16,584 nt of DNA. It comes from JBFKOL01 sp041628815 (GTDB lineage: Bacteria > Bacteroidota > Bacteroidia > Chitinophagales > Saprospiraceae). A program made the translations under genes and the position numbers. The stretch spans positions 1 through 16,584 of the forward strand of contig JBFKOL010000059.1 in assembly GCA_041628815.1 (NCBI GenBank). Reading direction: 5' to 3'. The notes beneath the pieces are model-generated. The model was given only the letters and a program-made list of their open reading frames with translations, made no database searches and was not told where the DNA came from. This document shows positions 1 to 7,194 of this stretch, piece by piece. Position 1 is the first letter of the stretch; each line of letters starts with the position of its first letter.

Positions 1-717
1 GTTTCTTCCCAAATTCTCAAGGCTCATTCCTTGAGCCATGTAATACTTGTCTGCAACTTTTCCTTTGGCCGTAGAAAGCTCAATGGCTTTGTTGATATGA
101 TCGAGAGCGAGTTGGTTCTCATTTTTTTCTATCAGGGATCTTGAAACATAATACCTCACTTCTGCCCCATCCCTGATGCCAAGGTATGCTTCTCCTGCAG
201 CCAATGCATCGTCGTAGGATTTATCCACATAGAGTTGCCCGACAATGTTCTGGGCTTGCTTATAAGACTTCTGAGCTCTGTCTGCTTTGCCATCTGCCTG
301 GTAAAGATCACCTGCAGCAATGTAGGCTTTAACCGATTCAATATTCTGTCCCAATTTGTTCATGGCTCTTGCCATGCCAATGACATTACTGGAATTCTCT
401 GGGTTCAACTCCATACCCTGCGTATAGTACGTCATGGCCGTCTCAAAATCCTTTTTCTTGTAACTGGTATTTCCAAGATTACTGGCTGCGATAGAACCAT
501 TCTTCTTAGCCAGTTCAAGAACTTTTTCGTTCTCTGAAGATTCCGCGAGTTCAATAGCGGTCAACATCTTCGCAAGTCCTTCTTCGTAATTCTTGGCCTT
601 CAACAGTGCCAGTCCATCGTTGTACACGCCTGCGGCGGTTTCTTCCTGACCGAAACCGACGGTGCTCATGACAAATGAGATAAGTAGAATAAACAGGGTT
701 TTTCTAAAAGCATTCAT
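1..717 (-). CDS. Exported TPR-repeat protein (C-terminus off the window)
   Basis: The first 239 codons of a minus-strand gene are present, and the frame stays open to the left edge, so the C-terminus is missing. The start is the ATG at 717-715. Residues 1-24 form a signal peptide (MNAFRKTLFILLISFVMSTV, then GFGQ), so the protein is predicted to be periplasmic or surface-exposed. From about residue 25 on it is alpha-helical with repeated TPR-like patterns: 'YNDGLALLKAKNYEEGLAKM' at 32-51, 'ASNLGNTSYKKKDFETAMTY' at 78-97, 'YIAAGDLYQADGKADRAQKS' at 132-151, and another near 188-215. TPR domains bind other proteins, and in Bacteroidota such exported proteins often belong to envelope assemblies. 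The partner cannot be told from the sequence. No Shine-Dalgarno sequence is visible. A 187-base non-coding stretch separates it from the next minus-strand gene. Fold assignment is fairly sure; function is unknown. Confidence 0.8.
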   Translation of the reverse strand, partial: MNAFRKTLFILLISFVMSTVGFGQEETAAGVYNDGLALLKAKNYEEGLAKMLTAIELAESSENEKVLELAKKNGSIAASNLGNTSYKKKDFETAMTYYTQGMELNPENSSNVIGMARAMNKLGQNIESVKAYIAAGDLYQADGKADRAQKSYKQAQNIVGQLYVDKSYDDALAAGEAYLGIRDGAEVRYYVSRSLIEKNENQLALDHINKAIELSTAKGKVADKYYMAQGMSLENLGRN

Positions 718-803
718 AAAAAGTGGGTTTGATTCAAAATGATGAATTTGCTGATTCAATTAAAATTGCAGGATTTCCTTTTTTGAAATGAAGATGCAAG
801 TGT

Positions 804-816
804 ACAAGATTCTTGT
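804..816. repeat. 13-bp palindrome in the 718-904 gap
   Basis: ACAAGA-T-TCTTGT is a perfect 6-bp inverted repeat around one central base. It is flanked by TGT on the left and, one base further out, ACA on the right. It lies about 90 bases upstream of the TPR-protein start, in A/T-rich non-coding DNA. It could be an operator or chance. On the minus strand a TACACTTG box, one mismatch from the Bacteroidota -7 consensus, overlaps its edge. No correctly spaced -33 element was found. Confidence 0.25.
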
Positions 817-904
817 CACAAAACGAAATTATCAGACTGCCAATAGTCGTTAAAAGGTTAATAATCAATTCATTGTAGATAAATACCTGTTATCATGCCA
901 TTAC

Positions 905-1567
905 TTAGGGTCGCCCGTTGTAAAAAACGAACGAAATACCCCAAACACTCATTAGGTCGGAATAAGGACTTTCACCCGACAGCACAACGCCTAGATCATG
1001 CGCAAGCGGCTCAAGATCGACAGCATCGAGTCCAGTCTGGTAATAAGGTTTGATGGCCAAGCTCACCACATCTCCTCGCTGGACAATCCATTGCATGTGA
1101 AATTGTAAGCCCCATTTTCTATCTCCAATGACATTCAGGTCATTGTCACCAATTCTTCGTTTGACTGACAATTTACGAGATAACAAAGAGCTCCCAACCG
1201 AAAACTGCCCAAAGTAGTTGTCCACACCAAAACGAAAACTGCTCAATGAATACTGATATTCCCTGGCAAGGAAAGACTCACTGGAAGACATGAATGTCAG
1301 AGCATCTCTGTCCCTGCTCATATTTTCCCATCCTGTCTCAAAACCCCAATTGGAAGTCTTAAAGCGCATGCCCAATTCTATGCCGTGGATGAACCTCAGG
1401 GGAGCAAACGGTTTTTCCAAAGTACCTTCTTGCGGTCGGTAGTTTTCGAGAAGCGCATTGTTCACTCCAAAATCGGTGATACCTGGCTTATACCCAATCA
1501 CGATATTGAATTGCCCTTGCGCGGCAAAATGAAAGGTCATCAGGCATATTAGTAAAGCCCGGTTCAT
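905..1567 (-). CDS. Exported outer-membrane-type protein of unknown function
   Basis: A protein of about 220 residues. The reading frame extends 7 codons further to a TTG at 1588, but the ATG at 1567 gives a compact, typical signal peptide (MNRALLICLMTFHFAAQGQ), so that start is preferred. After the signal peptide the sequence is rich in alternating hydrophobic/polar stretches with many aromatic and glycine residues, for example 'FRFGVDNYFGQFSVGSSLLS' and 'WGLQFHMQWI'. It ends with 'GISFVFYNGRP'. This is the pattern of a small outer-membrane beta-barrel, but no named family is recognised. It lies downstream of, and divergent from, dprA, with 82 bases between starts. It may be transcribed with the TPR gene further left, though 187 bases separate them. 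Coding status is good; the barrel call is inference. Confidence 0.65.
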   Translation of the reverse strand: MNRALLICLMTFHFAAQGQFNIVIGYKPGITDFGVNNALLENYRPQEGTLEKPFAPLRFIHGIELGMRFKTSNWGFETGWENMSRDRDALTFMSSSESFLAREYQYSLSSFRFGVDNYFGQFSVGSSLLSRKLSVKRRIGDNDLNVIGDRKWGLQFHMQWIVQRGDVVSLAIKPYYQTGLDAVDLEPLAHDLGVVLSGESPYSDLMSVWGISFVFYNGRP

Positions 1568-1611
1568 AGATAAGGATGATTTGATCAATTTGTATTAGCT
1601 TAGACCAAGGC

Positions 1612-1626
1612 TTGCAATATATGCAA
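1612..1626. repeat. Short dyad in the divergent OMP/dprA promoter region
   Basis: TTGCA-ATATA-TGCAA is a perfect 5-bp inverted repeat around an A/T centre. It lies between the divergent starts at 1567 (minus) and 1650 (plus). An 8-bp palindrome TTGATCAA sits nearby at 1581-1588. The position would suit a regulator of either gene, but the arms are short and chance is possible. Confidence 0.2.
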
Positions 1627-1649
1627 TTCAGGGTTACGGGCATGAAGCA

Positions 1650-2750
1650 ATGAATGACCAATTACCCTATCAGATTGCACTTACCAAGATACCTATGGTA
1701 GGTGTAAAGACCGCAAAAATACTCCTGAGCTATTGTGGCAGCCTAGAGGCGATTTTCAAAGAAAATAAACGACGACTTCTTAGGATACCAGGTATCGGAG
1801 AAAAAATCGTTGAAGCCATTGCCGTTACCCATCCTTTCCAGGTTTCGGAACCGGACATATCCTTTATGGAAAGGAACGGTATCAAATCGTTGTTTTTTTT
1901 AGATAAACATTTTCCAGAACGCCTTAAAGCCATTGACGATGCCCCCCTTTTGCTCTTTTTCAGGGGGACCCCTTCCTGGAACCACCCGCGCACCCTGTCC
2001 ATTGTTGGCACCAGAAAACCTTCTGAATACGGTAAGGGGATATGCAGGAGGGTCATAGAAGATTTAGCCCACTGCAATGTACAACTGATAAGTGGACTTG
2101 CTCATGGTATCGATGGAGTAATGCACCGCACCTGTATAAAGTTAGGACTTGAAAACATAGCTGTTATGGGCACCGGCATGGACGTAGTCTATCCTGCCGC
2201 ACATAGAAACCTAGCTGCGAAAGTCGTAGAGCATGGGGCTGTCATCACCGAATATGCGATCAGGACCAGAGCAGATAAAGATCATTTTCCTCGTAGAAAC
2301 AGAATCATAGCAGGCATGTCTGATGCTTGCCTGGTCATTGAGTCCCCCATCCAGGGTGGCTCTATGATTACCGCCCGTTATGCCAACAGTTACCACAAAG
2401 ATGTAATGGCCATTCCGGGCAAAGCCGGGGATGAACTGGCCGCCGGGTGCAACCATCTCATTAAGACCAACCAGGCTCACCTCGTTGAGCGTGCAGAAGA
2501 CATAGTACAACTGATGCAATGGAAGATGGATGGTGGTAAAAAGCACACTCAAAAAACATTGTTTCTGGAGTTGACCGCTGTAGAAAAAGACATTATTGAC
2601 ATTTTAAAGTCCTGTGAACGAATGCATATTGATCATTTGCAATCGCGCCTTACATTAACTCCGAGTGTGTTGGCGGCGGGCCTGCTCAATCTTGAACTAC
2701 ACGGTATTGTTCATTCACTACCCGGAAGATTTTTCGCGTTTACGGGGTAA
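1650..2750 (+). CDS. dprA: DNA-processing protein DprA
   Basis: DprA binds incoming single-stranded DNA during natural transformation and loads RecA on it in the cytoplasm. The 366-residue protein has the full family layout. An N-terminal helix-hairpin-helix region lies at about 8-60, with 'IPMVGVKTAKILL' and 'RIPGIGEKIVEAI'. The Rossmann-like core follows, with 'SIVGTRKPS' (117-125), 'SGLAHGIDG' (148-156), 'GTGMDVVYPAAHRNL' (174-188), 'FPRRNRIIAGMSD' (213-225), 'QGGSMITARYA' (235-245) and 'GCNHLIKTNQA' (266-276). A C-terminal winged-helix domain spans about 303-366. A run of eight T at 1893-1900 does not break the frame. The ATG at 1650 overlaps the TGA of a three-codon upstream ATG reading frame (1642-1653). 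No other competence gene is in the window, so this gene alone does not prove that the cell is transformable. Confidence 0.97.
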   Translation: MNDQLPYQIALTKIPMVGVKTAKILLSYCGSLEAIFKENKRRLLRIPGIGEKIVEAIAVTHPFQVSEPDISFMERNGIKSLFFLDKHFPERLKAIDDAPLLLFFRGTPSWNHPRTLSIVGTRKPSEYGKGICRRVIEDLAHCNVQLISGLAHGIDGVMHRTCIKLGLENIAVMGTGMDVVYPAAHRNLAAKVVEHGAVITEYAIRTRADKDHFPRRNRIIAGMSDACLVIESPIQGGSMITARYANSYHKDVMAIPGKAGDELAAGCNHLIKTNQAHLVERAEDIVQLMQWKMDGGKKHTQKTLFLELTAVEKDIIDILKSCERMHIDHLQSRLTLTPSVLAAGLLNLELHGIVHSLPGRFFAFTG

Positions 2751-2818
2751 GCTTATTCCCCAATGTCTTTTCATCGGTGAATTTTTCACTTACATTCGTT
2801 TTTCTTACGACAGAGCTG

Positions 2819-3913
2819 ATGAATCATTTTACAGTCTTCGCATTCATTCTATGTTTGCTTTTAGGATGCGCCGCTCCCTCAAAGATGTTGTATGCACCTG
2901 ATGAACCTGCAGCCAAGAACATCATTTTGATGATAGGTGATGGTATGGGTCTGACACAGATATCGGCCGGTATTTATGCCAATGGCAACAGAACCGAATT
3001 TGAAAGATTCAATACGGTCGGGATCCATAAACCTTATTCGTCAGATCAGCTCATTACAGACTCGGCCGCGGGAGCTACTGCTTTTGCTTGCGGTCAAAAA
3101 ACTTTCAACGGCGCCATTGCAGTAGACCAGGATACTGTACCTCTTTATACCATCCTCGAGGAAGCCGAAGCTCGAGGACTGGCCACTGGTCTCATCGCCA
3201 CTTCCTCCCTGGTACATGCAACCCCCGCATGCTTCATTGCACACAATAAAAGTCGTACAAACTATGAAGAAATCGCCGCGGATTTTCTTCAAACTGAAGT
3301 AGATTACATGGTGGGAGGAGGTCTATCCTATTTTGCCAACAGGAAGATTGACTCGCGTAACCTCATTGATGAAATGACTCAAAAAGGTTATGTTTTGTCG
3401 GACTTCATAAAGGAGGACATCGAGAAAGTTAAAATCGATCCATCCGTCAACTTCGGTTATTTCACTGCCAATGCGGAACCATTACCCAGATCCCAGGATC
3501 GGAATTACCTCAGTACAGCCGTTAAAAAAGGCCTGGAACATTTAAGCAGGCACAGCGAAAATGGATTCTTTCTCATGATAGAAGGATCACAGATCGATTG
3601 GGGTGGTCATGCCAACGACTTAGCTTATGTATTGCAGGAGTATATTGAATTTGATGCGGTAATTGGCGAGGTATTGGATTGGTCCGAGAAAAATCGAGAG
3701 ACGCTGGTTATCGTCACTGCCGACCATGAAACCGGGGGCTTGGCGATTCAGCCTGAATCCACCATGGAAACTATTGTGGCATCCTTTACTTCGACCTACC
3801 ATACCGGATCTATGGTACCGGTTTTTGCCAAAGGGCCCAGGGAAAAATTATTCGGCGGCATCTATGAAAATACAGAGATCTATTATAGGATTCGCACAGC
3901 TTTCGGATGGTAG
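2819..3913 (+). CDS. Lipoprotein alkaline phosphatase (PhoA superfamily, His/Trp type)
   Basis: It hydrolyses phosphate monoesters outside the cytoplasm. The frame can be opened at a GTG at 2777, but the ATG at 2819 gives a clean lipoprotein signal (MNHFTVFAFILCLLLGC, lipid-anchored Cys17) and a 364-residue protein, so that start is used. Numbering from it and aligning by eye to E. coli PhoA: Asp41 in 'MIGDGMG', nucleophile Ser82 in 'DSAAGATA', Thr135 in 'HATPACF', Glu255 in 'MIEGSQID', Asp260 and His264 in 'IDWGGHAND', Asp302-His303 in 'VTADHETGG', and His328 in 'YHTGS'. All metal ligands and the nucleophile are therefore present. At the two positions that tune the third metal site, E. coli has Asp153 and Lys328; here they are His133 and Trp261, as in the Antarctic TAB5 and Vibrio enzymes. 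A strong hairpin follows the stop. It opens a run of five envelope genes on this strand. Confidence 0.95.
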   Translation: MNHFTVFAFILCLLLGCAAPSKMLYAPDEPAAKNIILMIGDGMGLTQISAGIYANGNRTEFERFNTVGIHKPYSSDQLITDSAAGATAFACGQKTFNGAIAVDQDTVPLYTILEEAEARGLATGLIATSSLVHATPACFIAHNKSRTNYEEIAADFLQTEVDYMVGGGLSYFANRKIDSRNLIDEMTQKGYVLSDFIKEDIEKVKIDPSVNFGYFTANAEPLPRSQDRNYLSTAVKKGLEHLSRHSENGFFLMIEGSQIDWGGHANDLAYVLQEYIEFDAVIGEVLDWSEKNRETLVIVTADHETGGLAIQPESTMETIVASFTSTYHTGSMVPVFAKGPREKLFGGIYENTEIYYRIRTAFGW

Positions 3914-3923
3914 TCGAAGAAAA

Positions 3924-3946
3924 GCTCGAGGGACTCCCCGTCGAGC
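3924..3946 (+). terminator. Strong hairpin after the phosphatase gene
   Basis: Arms GCTCGAGGG and CCC-CG-TCGAGC can form a 9-bp, G/C-rich stem with a 3-base loop (ACT) and a 2-base bulge. It starts 10 bases after the phosphatase stop and ends 34 bases before the next gene. No T-tract follows on the plus strand; on the minus strand the sequence after it is TTTTCTTCG. It may be a rho-independent-like terminator, a partial terminator, or a 3'-end stabiliser within a longer transcript. Confidence 0.4.
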
Positions 3947-3980
3947 CGCATACAAAATAAGCCGGATCTGGTCATCGTTG

Positions 3981-4739
3981 ATGCCAGTCATTTTAATCCT
4001 CTTGATTTTTGTCGTTCAGACCTTCGGCCAGGAATACCCAATAACAGACCGCTCACTGGCTTATACGACCGCTCCTGTCCTTGCAAAAGGAACACTTCAG
4101 GTCGAAGGGGGATATTTCTCAGTAAATGATCTTGAAAACATGGAAGGACTCAATCTAACGGGTTTTTCTTCTCTTACGCGGTTTGCTTTTCATGAAAGGA
4201 TGGAGTTTAGAGTGACCATGGCCTTGAACTCCTTCGTTTCCGATCCCTCAGATCCATCGACCAGGACGACTGGTCTTTCTTCATTACAGACAAGCCTCAA
4301 GACCAACATTATACACGAGTCGACATACTTGCCCGCTTTTTCCCTACTTGTCAATATGGAATGGGATTTTTTAGGAAAAGCAGTTTTCAGGCCCGAAAGG
4401 CCTGCCTTCCTGTTCAGGGTCATCGTCGAAAAAGTGCTCAACCATCGATTTATCGCAGGCACAAACATAGGTCTGTGGTGGCGTGATCACATCAACGCAA
4501 TACCCACGTACTCTTTCAGTCTGAGAACAGCAATACATGAAAAATGGGCTTTATATGCCGAATTTTACGGCCAGAATTCTCCTGTCACACCTTCCGAAAA
4601 TTATGTCGATATGGCCATTGAGCACTGGATATTCGACGATTTGATCATAGACCTCGCGATCGGCAAAGGTATTTCGCACTTTGCCGCGTCTTATTTTGTA
4701 AGTTTGGGTGCTGCGATCAGGTTCAGTCGTACGGAATAA
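3981..4739 (+). CDS. Outer-membrane beta-barrel, PF13557 'transporter' type
   Basis: A protein of 252 residues from the ATG at 3981. The open frame reaches back to 3663, but that part overlaps the phosphatase in another frame and encodes a basic, unconvincing sequence. From 3981 there is a normal signal peptide (MPVILILLIFVVQTFGQ, cut before EYPIT). The mature N-terminus 'ITDRSLAYTTAPVLAKGTLQ' followed by VEGGYF, then 'GFSSLTRFAFHERMEFRV', matches the usual opening of the 'putative MetA-pathway of phenol degradation/transporter' barrel family. Members typically begin with a TDRP-like motif, then G-LQxE-G, then a line about the barrel's reference strain-like strands. The rest alternates in beta-strand style to the end ('FVSLGAAIRF'). 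Substrate and function are unknown. It sits between the phosphatase and the acylase and could be an outer-membrane partner, but that is only contextual. Confidence 0.75.
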   Translation: MPVILILLIFVVQTFGQEYPITDRSLAYTTAPVLAKGTLQVEGGYFSVNDLENMEGLNLTGFSSLTRFAFHERMEFRVTMALNSFVSDPSDPSTRTTGLSSLQTSLKTNIIHESTYLPAFSLLVNMEWDFLGKAVFRPERPAFLFRVIVEKVLNHRFIAGTNIGLWWRDHINAIPTYSFSLRTAIHEKWALYAEFYGQNSPVTPSENYVDMAIEHWIFDDLIIDLAIGKGISHFAASYFVSLGAAIRFSRTE

Positions 4740-4750
4740 TCTGCTTACAT

Positions 4751-4773
4751 AACTGGTACCTGATCCGCCAGTT
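4751..4773 (+). repeat. Inverted repeat between barrel gene and acylase gene
   Basis: AACTGG and CCAGTT form a perfect 6-bp inverted repeat with an 11-base loop, 11 bases after the barrel gene's stop. It is followed by a pyrimidine-rich stretch (CATTATCTTTCCTCTTCTT). It could be a weak terminator for the upstream gene. Because it ends 3 bases before a promoter-like box at 4777, it could equally be an operator. Confidence 0.3.
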
Positions 4774-4776
4774 CAT

Positions 4777-4784
4777 TATCTTTC
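4777..4784 (+). promoter_or_regulatory. Possible -7 element for the acylase/sulfatase/redoxin genes
   Basis: TATCTTTC differs by one base from the Bacteroidota -7 consensus TAnnTTTG and lies 16 bases before the ATG at 4801. The same 16-base distance separates the perfect TATCTTTG box at 13673 from its ATG. No clear TTG is seen at the expected -33 spacing, so the call is tentative. Confidence 0.25.
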
Positions 4785-4800
4785 CTCTTCTTATTCCATT

Positions 4801-7194
4801 ATGAAATACGTAAAAATAACGCTGGCAGTCATTGCCTTACTTGCAGCCTCAAGCGTCCTTGCCTTTATTTTTGTGAGGGCTAATCATCAAACACAATACA
4901 CAGAAGAACGCAATTTTGAAGGGCTGGACGAAAAGGTAGAAGTTTATTACGATGCTTTTGCCATTCCACACATCTACGCGACATCCAATAAAGACGCCTA
5001 TTTCGTTTTGGGATATGTCCATGCCAAGGAGCGACTTTGGCAGATGGAATTGTTGCGAAGGATCGCTCCTGGCAGACTGAGCGAACTATTTGGCCCTACA
5101 AGTTTGGAGACCGACAGGTTTTTTAAATCCCTGGACCTGGAGTCGTATGGGAAAAAATCCGCCGAAAGATTTGCCGCAGAGGGAGACCCTGTGATCCGCG
5201 AACTGGTCATGCAGTATATTGAAGGCATCAACGCCTTCATTGAACAGGGTCCGACCCCTATCGAATACCGGATACTCGGCGTAGAAAAGTCGAAATTCGA
5301 GTTAAGCGATATCTATCATATCGGAGATTACATGGCCTTCAGTTTTGCCATGGCCCATAAAACGGAACCTCTCATTTCAGAGATGTACGCTCGCCTCGGT
5401 CAGCCTTACCTTCAAGATCTGGATATCGACATAGATTCTTCATCCGTCATCATCCAAAGTCATCATTCCGAGTTAAAAGATGAACTGATTTCTATCAATG
5501 TACAGCACATTCTCGGTGATCTGCCCGCACCGGCTTTGATCGGCAGCAACAGCTGGGTGATAGGTCCCGCCAAAACAACCACTGGCAAGGTAATCCTGGC
5601 CAATGACCCACACATTGGCTACGCCCAACCTGCAGTTTGGTTCGAAGCACACATAGAGACACCCGAAATATCCCTGTATGGCAATTATGTCGGAGGATAT
5701 CCATTTCCCCATGTAGGTCATACCGACAGGCACGCCATCGGTTTGACCATGTTTGAAAATGACGATATCGATCTTTTCCGGGAAACCGTGAAAGATGACG
5801 ATCCGGAAAGGTATCTCTACCGGGATGAATGGCTTCCGTTTGAAACGTCTACATCGATTATCAGGGTCAAAGGGGGAGACAATGATACTCTTCGGCTTAG
5901 GAAGACCGTACATGGCCCTGTCATTACGCCATATACCAATACAATCGATGAACAAGCCACCATATCAATGTGGTGGTCCTATCAGAAATTCCCCAACGAC
6001 CTGCTTCGGGCATCGTACACCATGATGAATGCAACCTCGCTGGAAATGGCCCGGCTGGGTGCCTCCCTGATTCATGCACCAGGATTGAATGTCATGTACG
6101 GCGATATCGATGGCAACATTGCATGGTGGGCTGCAGCCCGATTGCCAAAGCGTCCTGGTCACGTCAATTCAAAACTTATTCTCGACGGCTCCAGTGGAAT
6201 TGATGATGTTACAGGCTATCATCCTTTCGAGGAGAATCCCCAGGCCGAAAATCCTCCCTGGGGTTATGTCTACAGCGCGAACAACCAGTCGATAGGATTG
6301 GACAGTACCCTTCACCCCGGATACTACCTGCCAGAGGACAGGGCACGCCGGATAAAGAAACTCCTGGATGGCTCATCTGCTTGGGATGTGGCCAAGGTAA
6401 AATCTATGTTGCTCGACGTCACTTCCGAAAATGCACCGGAAATTGTAAGTAACATCTTACAGGCACTGAAAGATCGTGACCTCAATGGCGAGCAACGGAA
6501 ATGGCTGACCTACCTGGAGTCGTGGGATGGTTCTTTCAATTCAGATGCATTTGAGGCCGTGATCTATACCAAATTATTGTATCACATCCTATATCTCGGT
6601 ATGAGTGATGAATTGGGTGAAAAGAAGTTTAATCAATTCAATGGCACCCATGTCATGAAGCGAAGCATGCAACGGCTGACAGAACACCCGGAATCTGTAT
6701 GGTGGGATCGCTCAGATACGCCAGCAAAAGAAAACTTTGGAGATATTGCACTAATGTCGCTGGAAAAGAGCATGCTGGAACTAACCCAGCAACTTGGTAG
6801 CCAGGTGACGGGCTGGAAGTGGTCGGATGTCCATATCCTGGAACATCCCCATGCCTTGGGAGCCAACAAAACGCTGCGAACATACTTTAATGTAGGGCCT
6901 TTCAACACTGAGGGTACTACGGAAGTAATCAACAACCTACAGTTTAAGTTGTCCGGTGACGGTATCTACGAAGCTTATGCCGGACCTTCCTGCCGGCGCA
7001 TTGTCGACTTCGAAGATGTCAGGAACAACTCCTGGAGTATTCTTCCAACAGGGCAGTCGGGAAATGTGTTCAGCCCTCATTACAACGACCAGGCGGAAAT
7101 GTACGCCAGGGGAGAATACCGGAAAAAGTTGATGAACAGGGAGGTAATCATCGATGAAGCAGTTTATAAAAGCACATTCTCTCCTGTCCAATGA
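4801..7194 (+). CDS. Penicillin-acylase-family Ntn hydrolase (amide acylase), membrane-anchored
   Basis: Enzymes of this family cleave amide bonds between an acyl chain and an amine. Known substrates include beta-lactam side chains, acyl-homoserine lactones and other N-acyl compounds. They are made as one chain that cuts itself before a catalytic Ser. The 797-residue protein has an N-terminal membrane segment (about 4-26), then the alpha-chain region with 'DAFAIPHIYA' and 'LGYVHAKERLWQMELLRRIA' followed by PGRLSELFG. The autocleavage site is Gly248|Ser249 in 'LIGSNSWVIGPAKTTTGK', followed by 'LANDPHIGYAQPAVWFEAH'. A later 'YSANNQ' (491-496) carries the family's oxyanion Asn. Length and motif order are normal for the family, and all key residues are present. 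Its stop overlaps the next gene's start (ATGA at 7191-7194), so the two are probably translationally coupled. The true substrate cannot be read from the sequence. Confidence 0.93.
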   Translation: MKYVKITLAVIALLAASSVLAFIFVRANHQTQYTEERNFEGLDEKVEVYYDAFAIPHIYATSNKDAYFVLGYVHAKERLWQMELLRRIAPGRLSELFGPTSLETDRFFKSLDLESYGKKSAERFAAEGDPVIRELVMQYIEGINAFIEQGPTPIEYRILGVEKSKFELSDIYHIGDYMAFSFAMAHKTEPLISEMYARLGQPYLQDLDIDIDSSSVIIQSHHSELKDELISINVQHILGDLPAPALIGSNSWVIGPAKTTTGKVILANDPHIGYAQPAVWFEAHIETPEISLYGNYVGGYPFPHVGHTDRHAIGLTMFENDDIDLFRETVKDDDPERYLYRDEWLPFETSTSIIRVKGGDNDTLRLRKTVHGPVITPYTNTIDEQATISMWWSYQKFPNDLLRASYTMMNATSLEMARLGASLIHAPGLNVMYGDIDGNIAWWAAARLPKRPGHVNSKLILDGSSGIDDVTGYHPFEENPQAENPPWGYVYSANNQSIGLDSTLHPGYYLPEDRARRIKKLLDGSSAWDVAKVKSMLLDVTSENAPEIVSNILQALKDRDLNGEQRKWLTYLESWDGSFNSDAFEAVIYTKLLYHILYLGMSDELGEKKFNQFNGTHVMKRSMQRLTEHPESVWWDRSDTPAKENFGDIALMSLEKSMLELTQQLGSQVTGWKWSDVHILEHPHALGANKTLRTYFNVGPFNTEGTTEVINNLQFKLSGDGIYEAYAGPSCRRIVDFEDVRNNSWSILPTGQSGNVFSPHYNDQAEMYARGEYRKKLMNREVIIDEAVYKSTFSPVQ

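Noticed and set aside
235..537. 100-residue plus-strand open frame
   Set aside because: It is antisense to the convincing TPR gene and has no recognisable features.
718..904. Possible small gene or RNA in the 187-base gap
   Set aside because: No open frame with coding character and no tRNA-like folding was seen; only the 13-bp palindrome stands out.
1893..1900. Run of eight T in dprA as a possible frameshift
   Set aside because: The conserved DprA frame continues through it (Leu-Phe-Phe-Leu-Asp-Lys), so the gene is intact.
2777..2818. GTG start for the alkaline phosphatase
   Set aside because: The ATG at 2819 directly gives a standard lipoprotein signal peptide; the extra 14 residues spoil it.
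3663..3980. Upstream extension of the beta-barrel frame into the phosphatase gene
   Set aside because: It overlaps the conserved phosphatase C-terminus in another frame and encodes a basic sequence; a clear signal peptide begins at ATG 3981.
5473..5955. 160-residue minus-strand open frame
   Set aside because: It is antisense to the catalytic core of the acylase, and no family features are visible.
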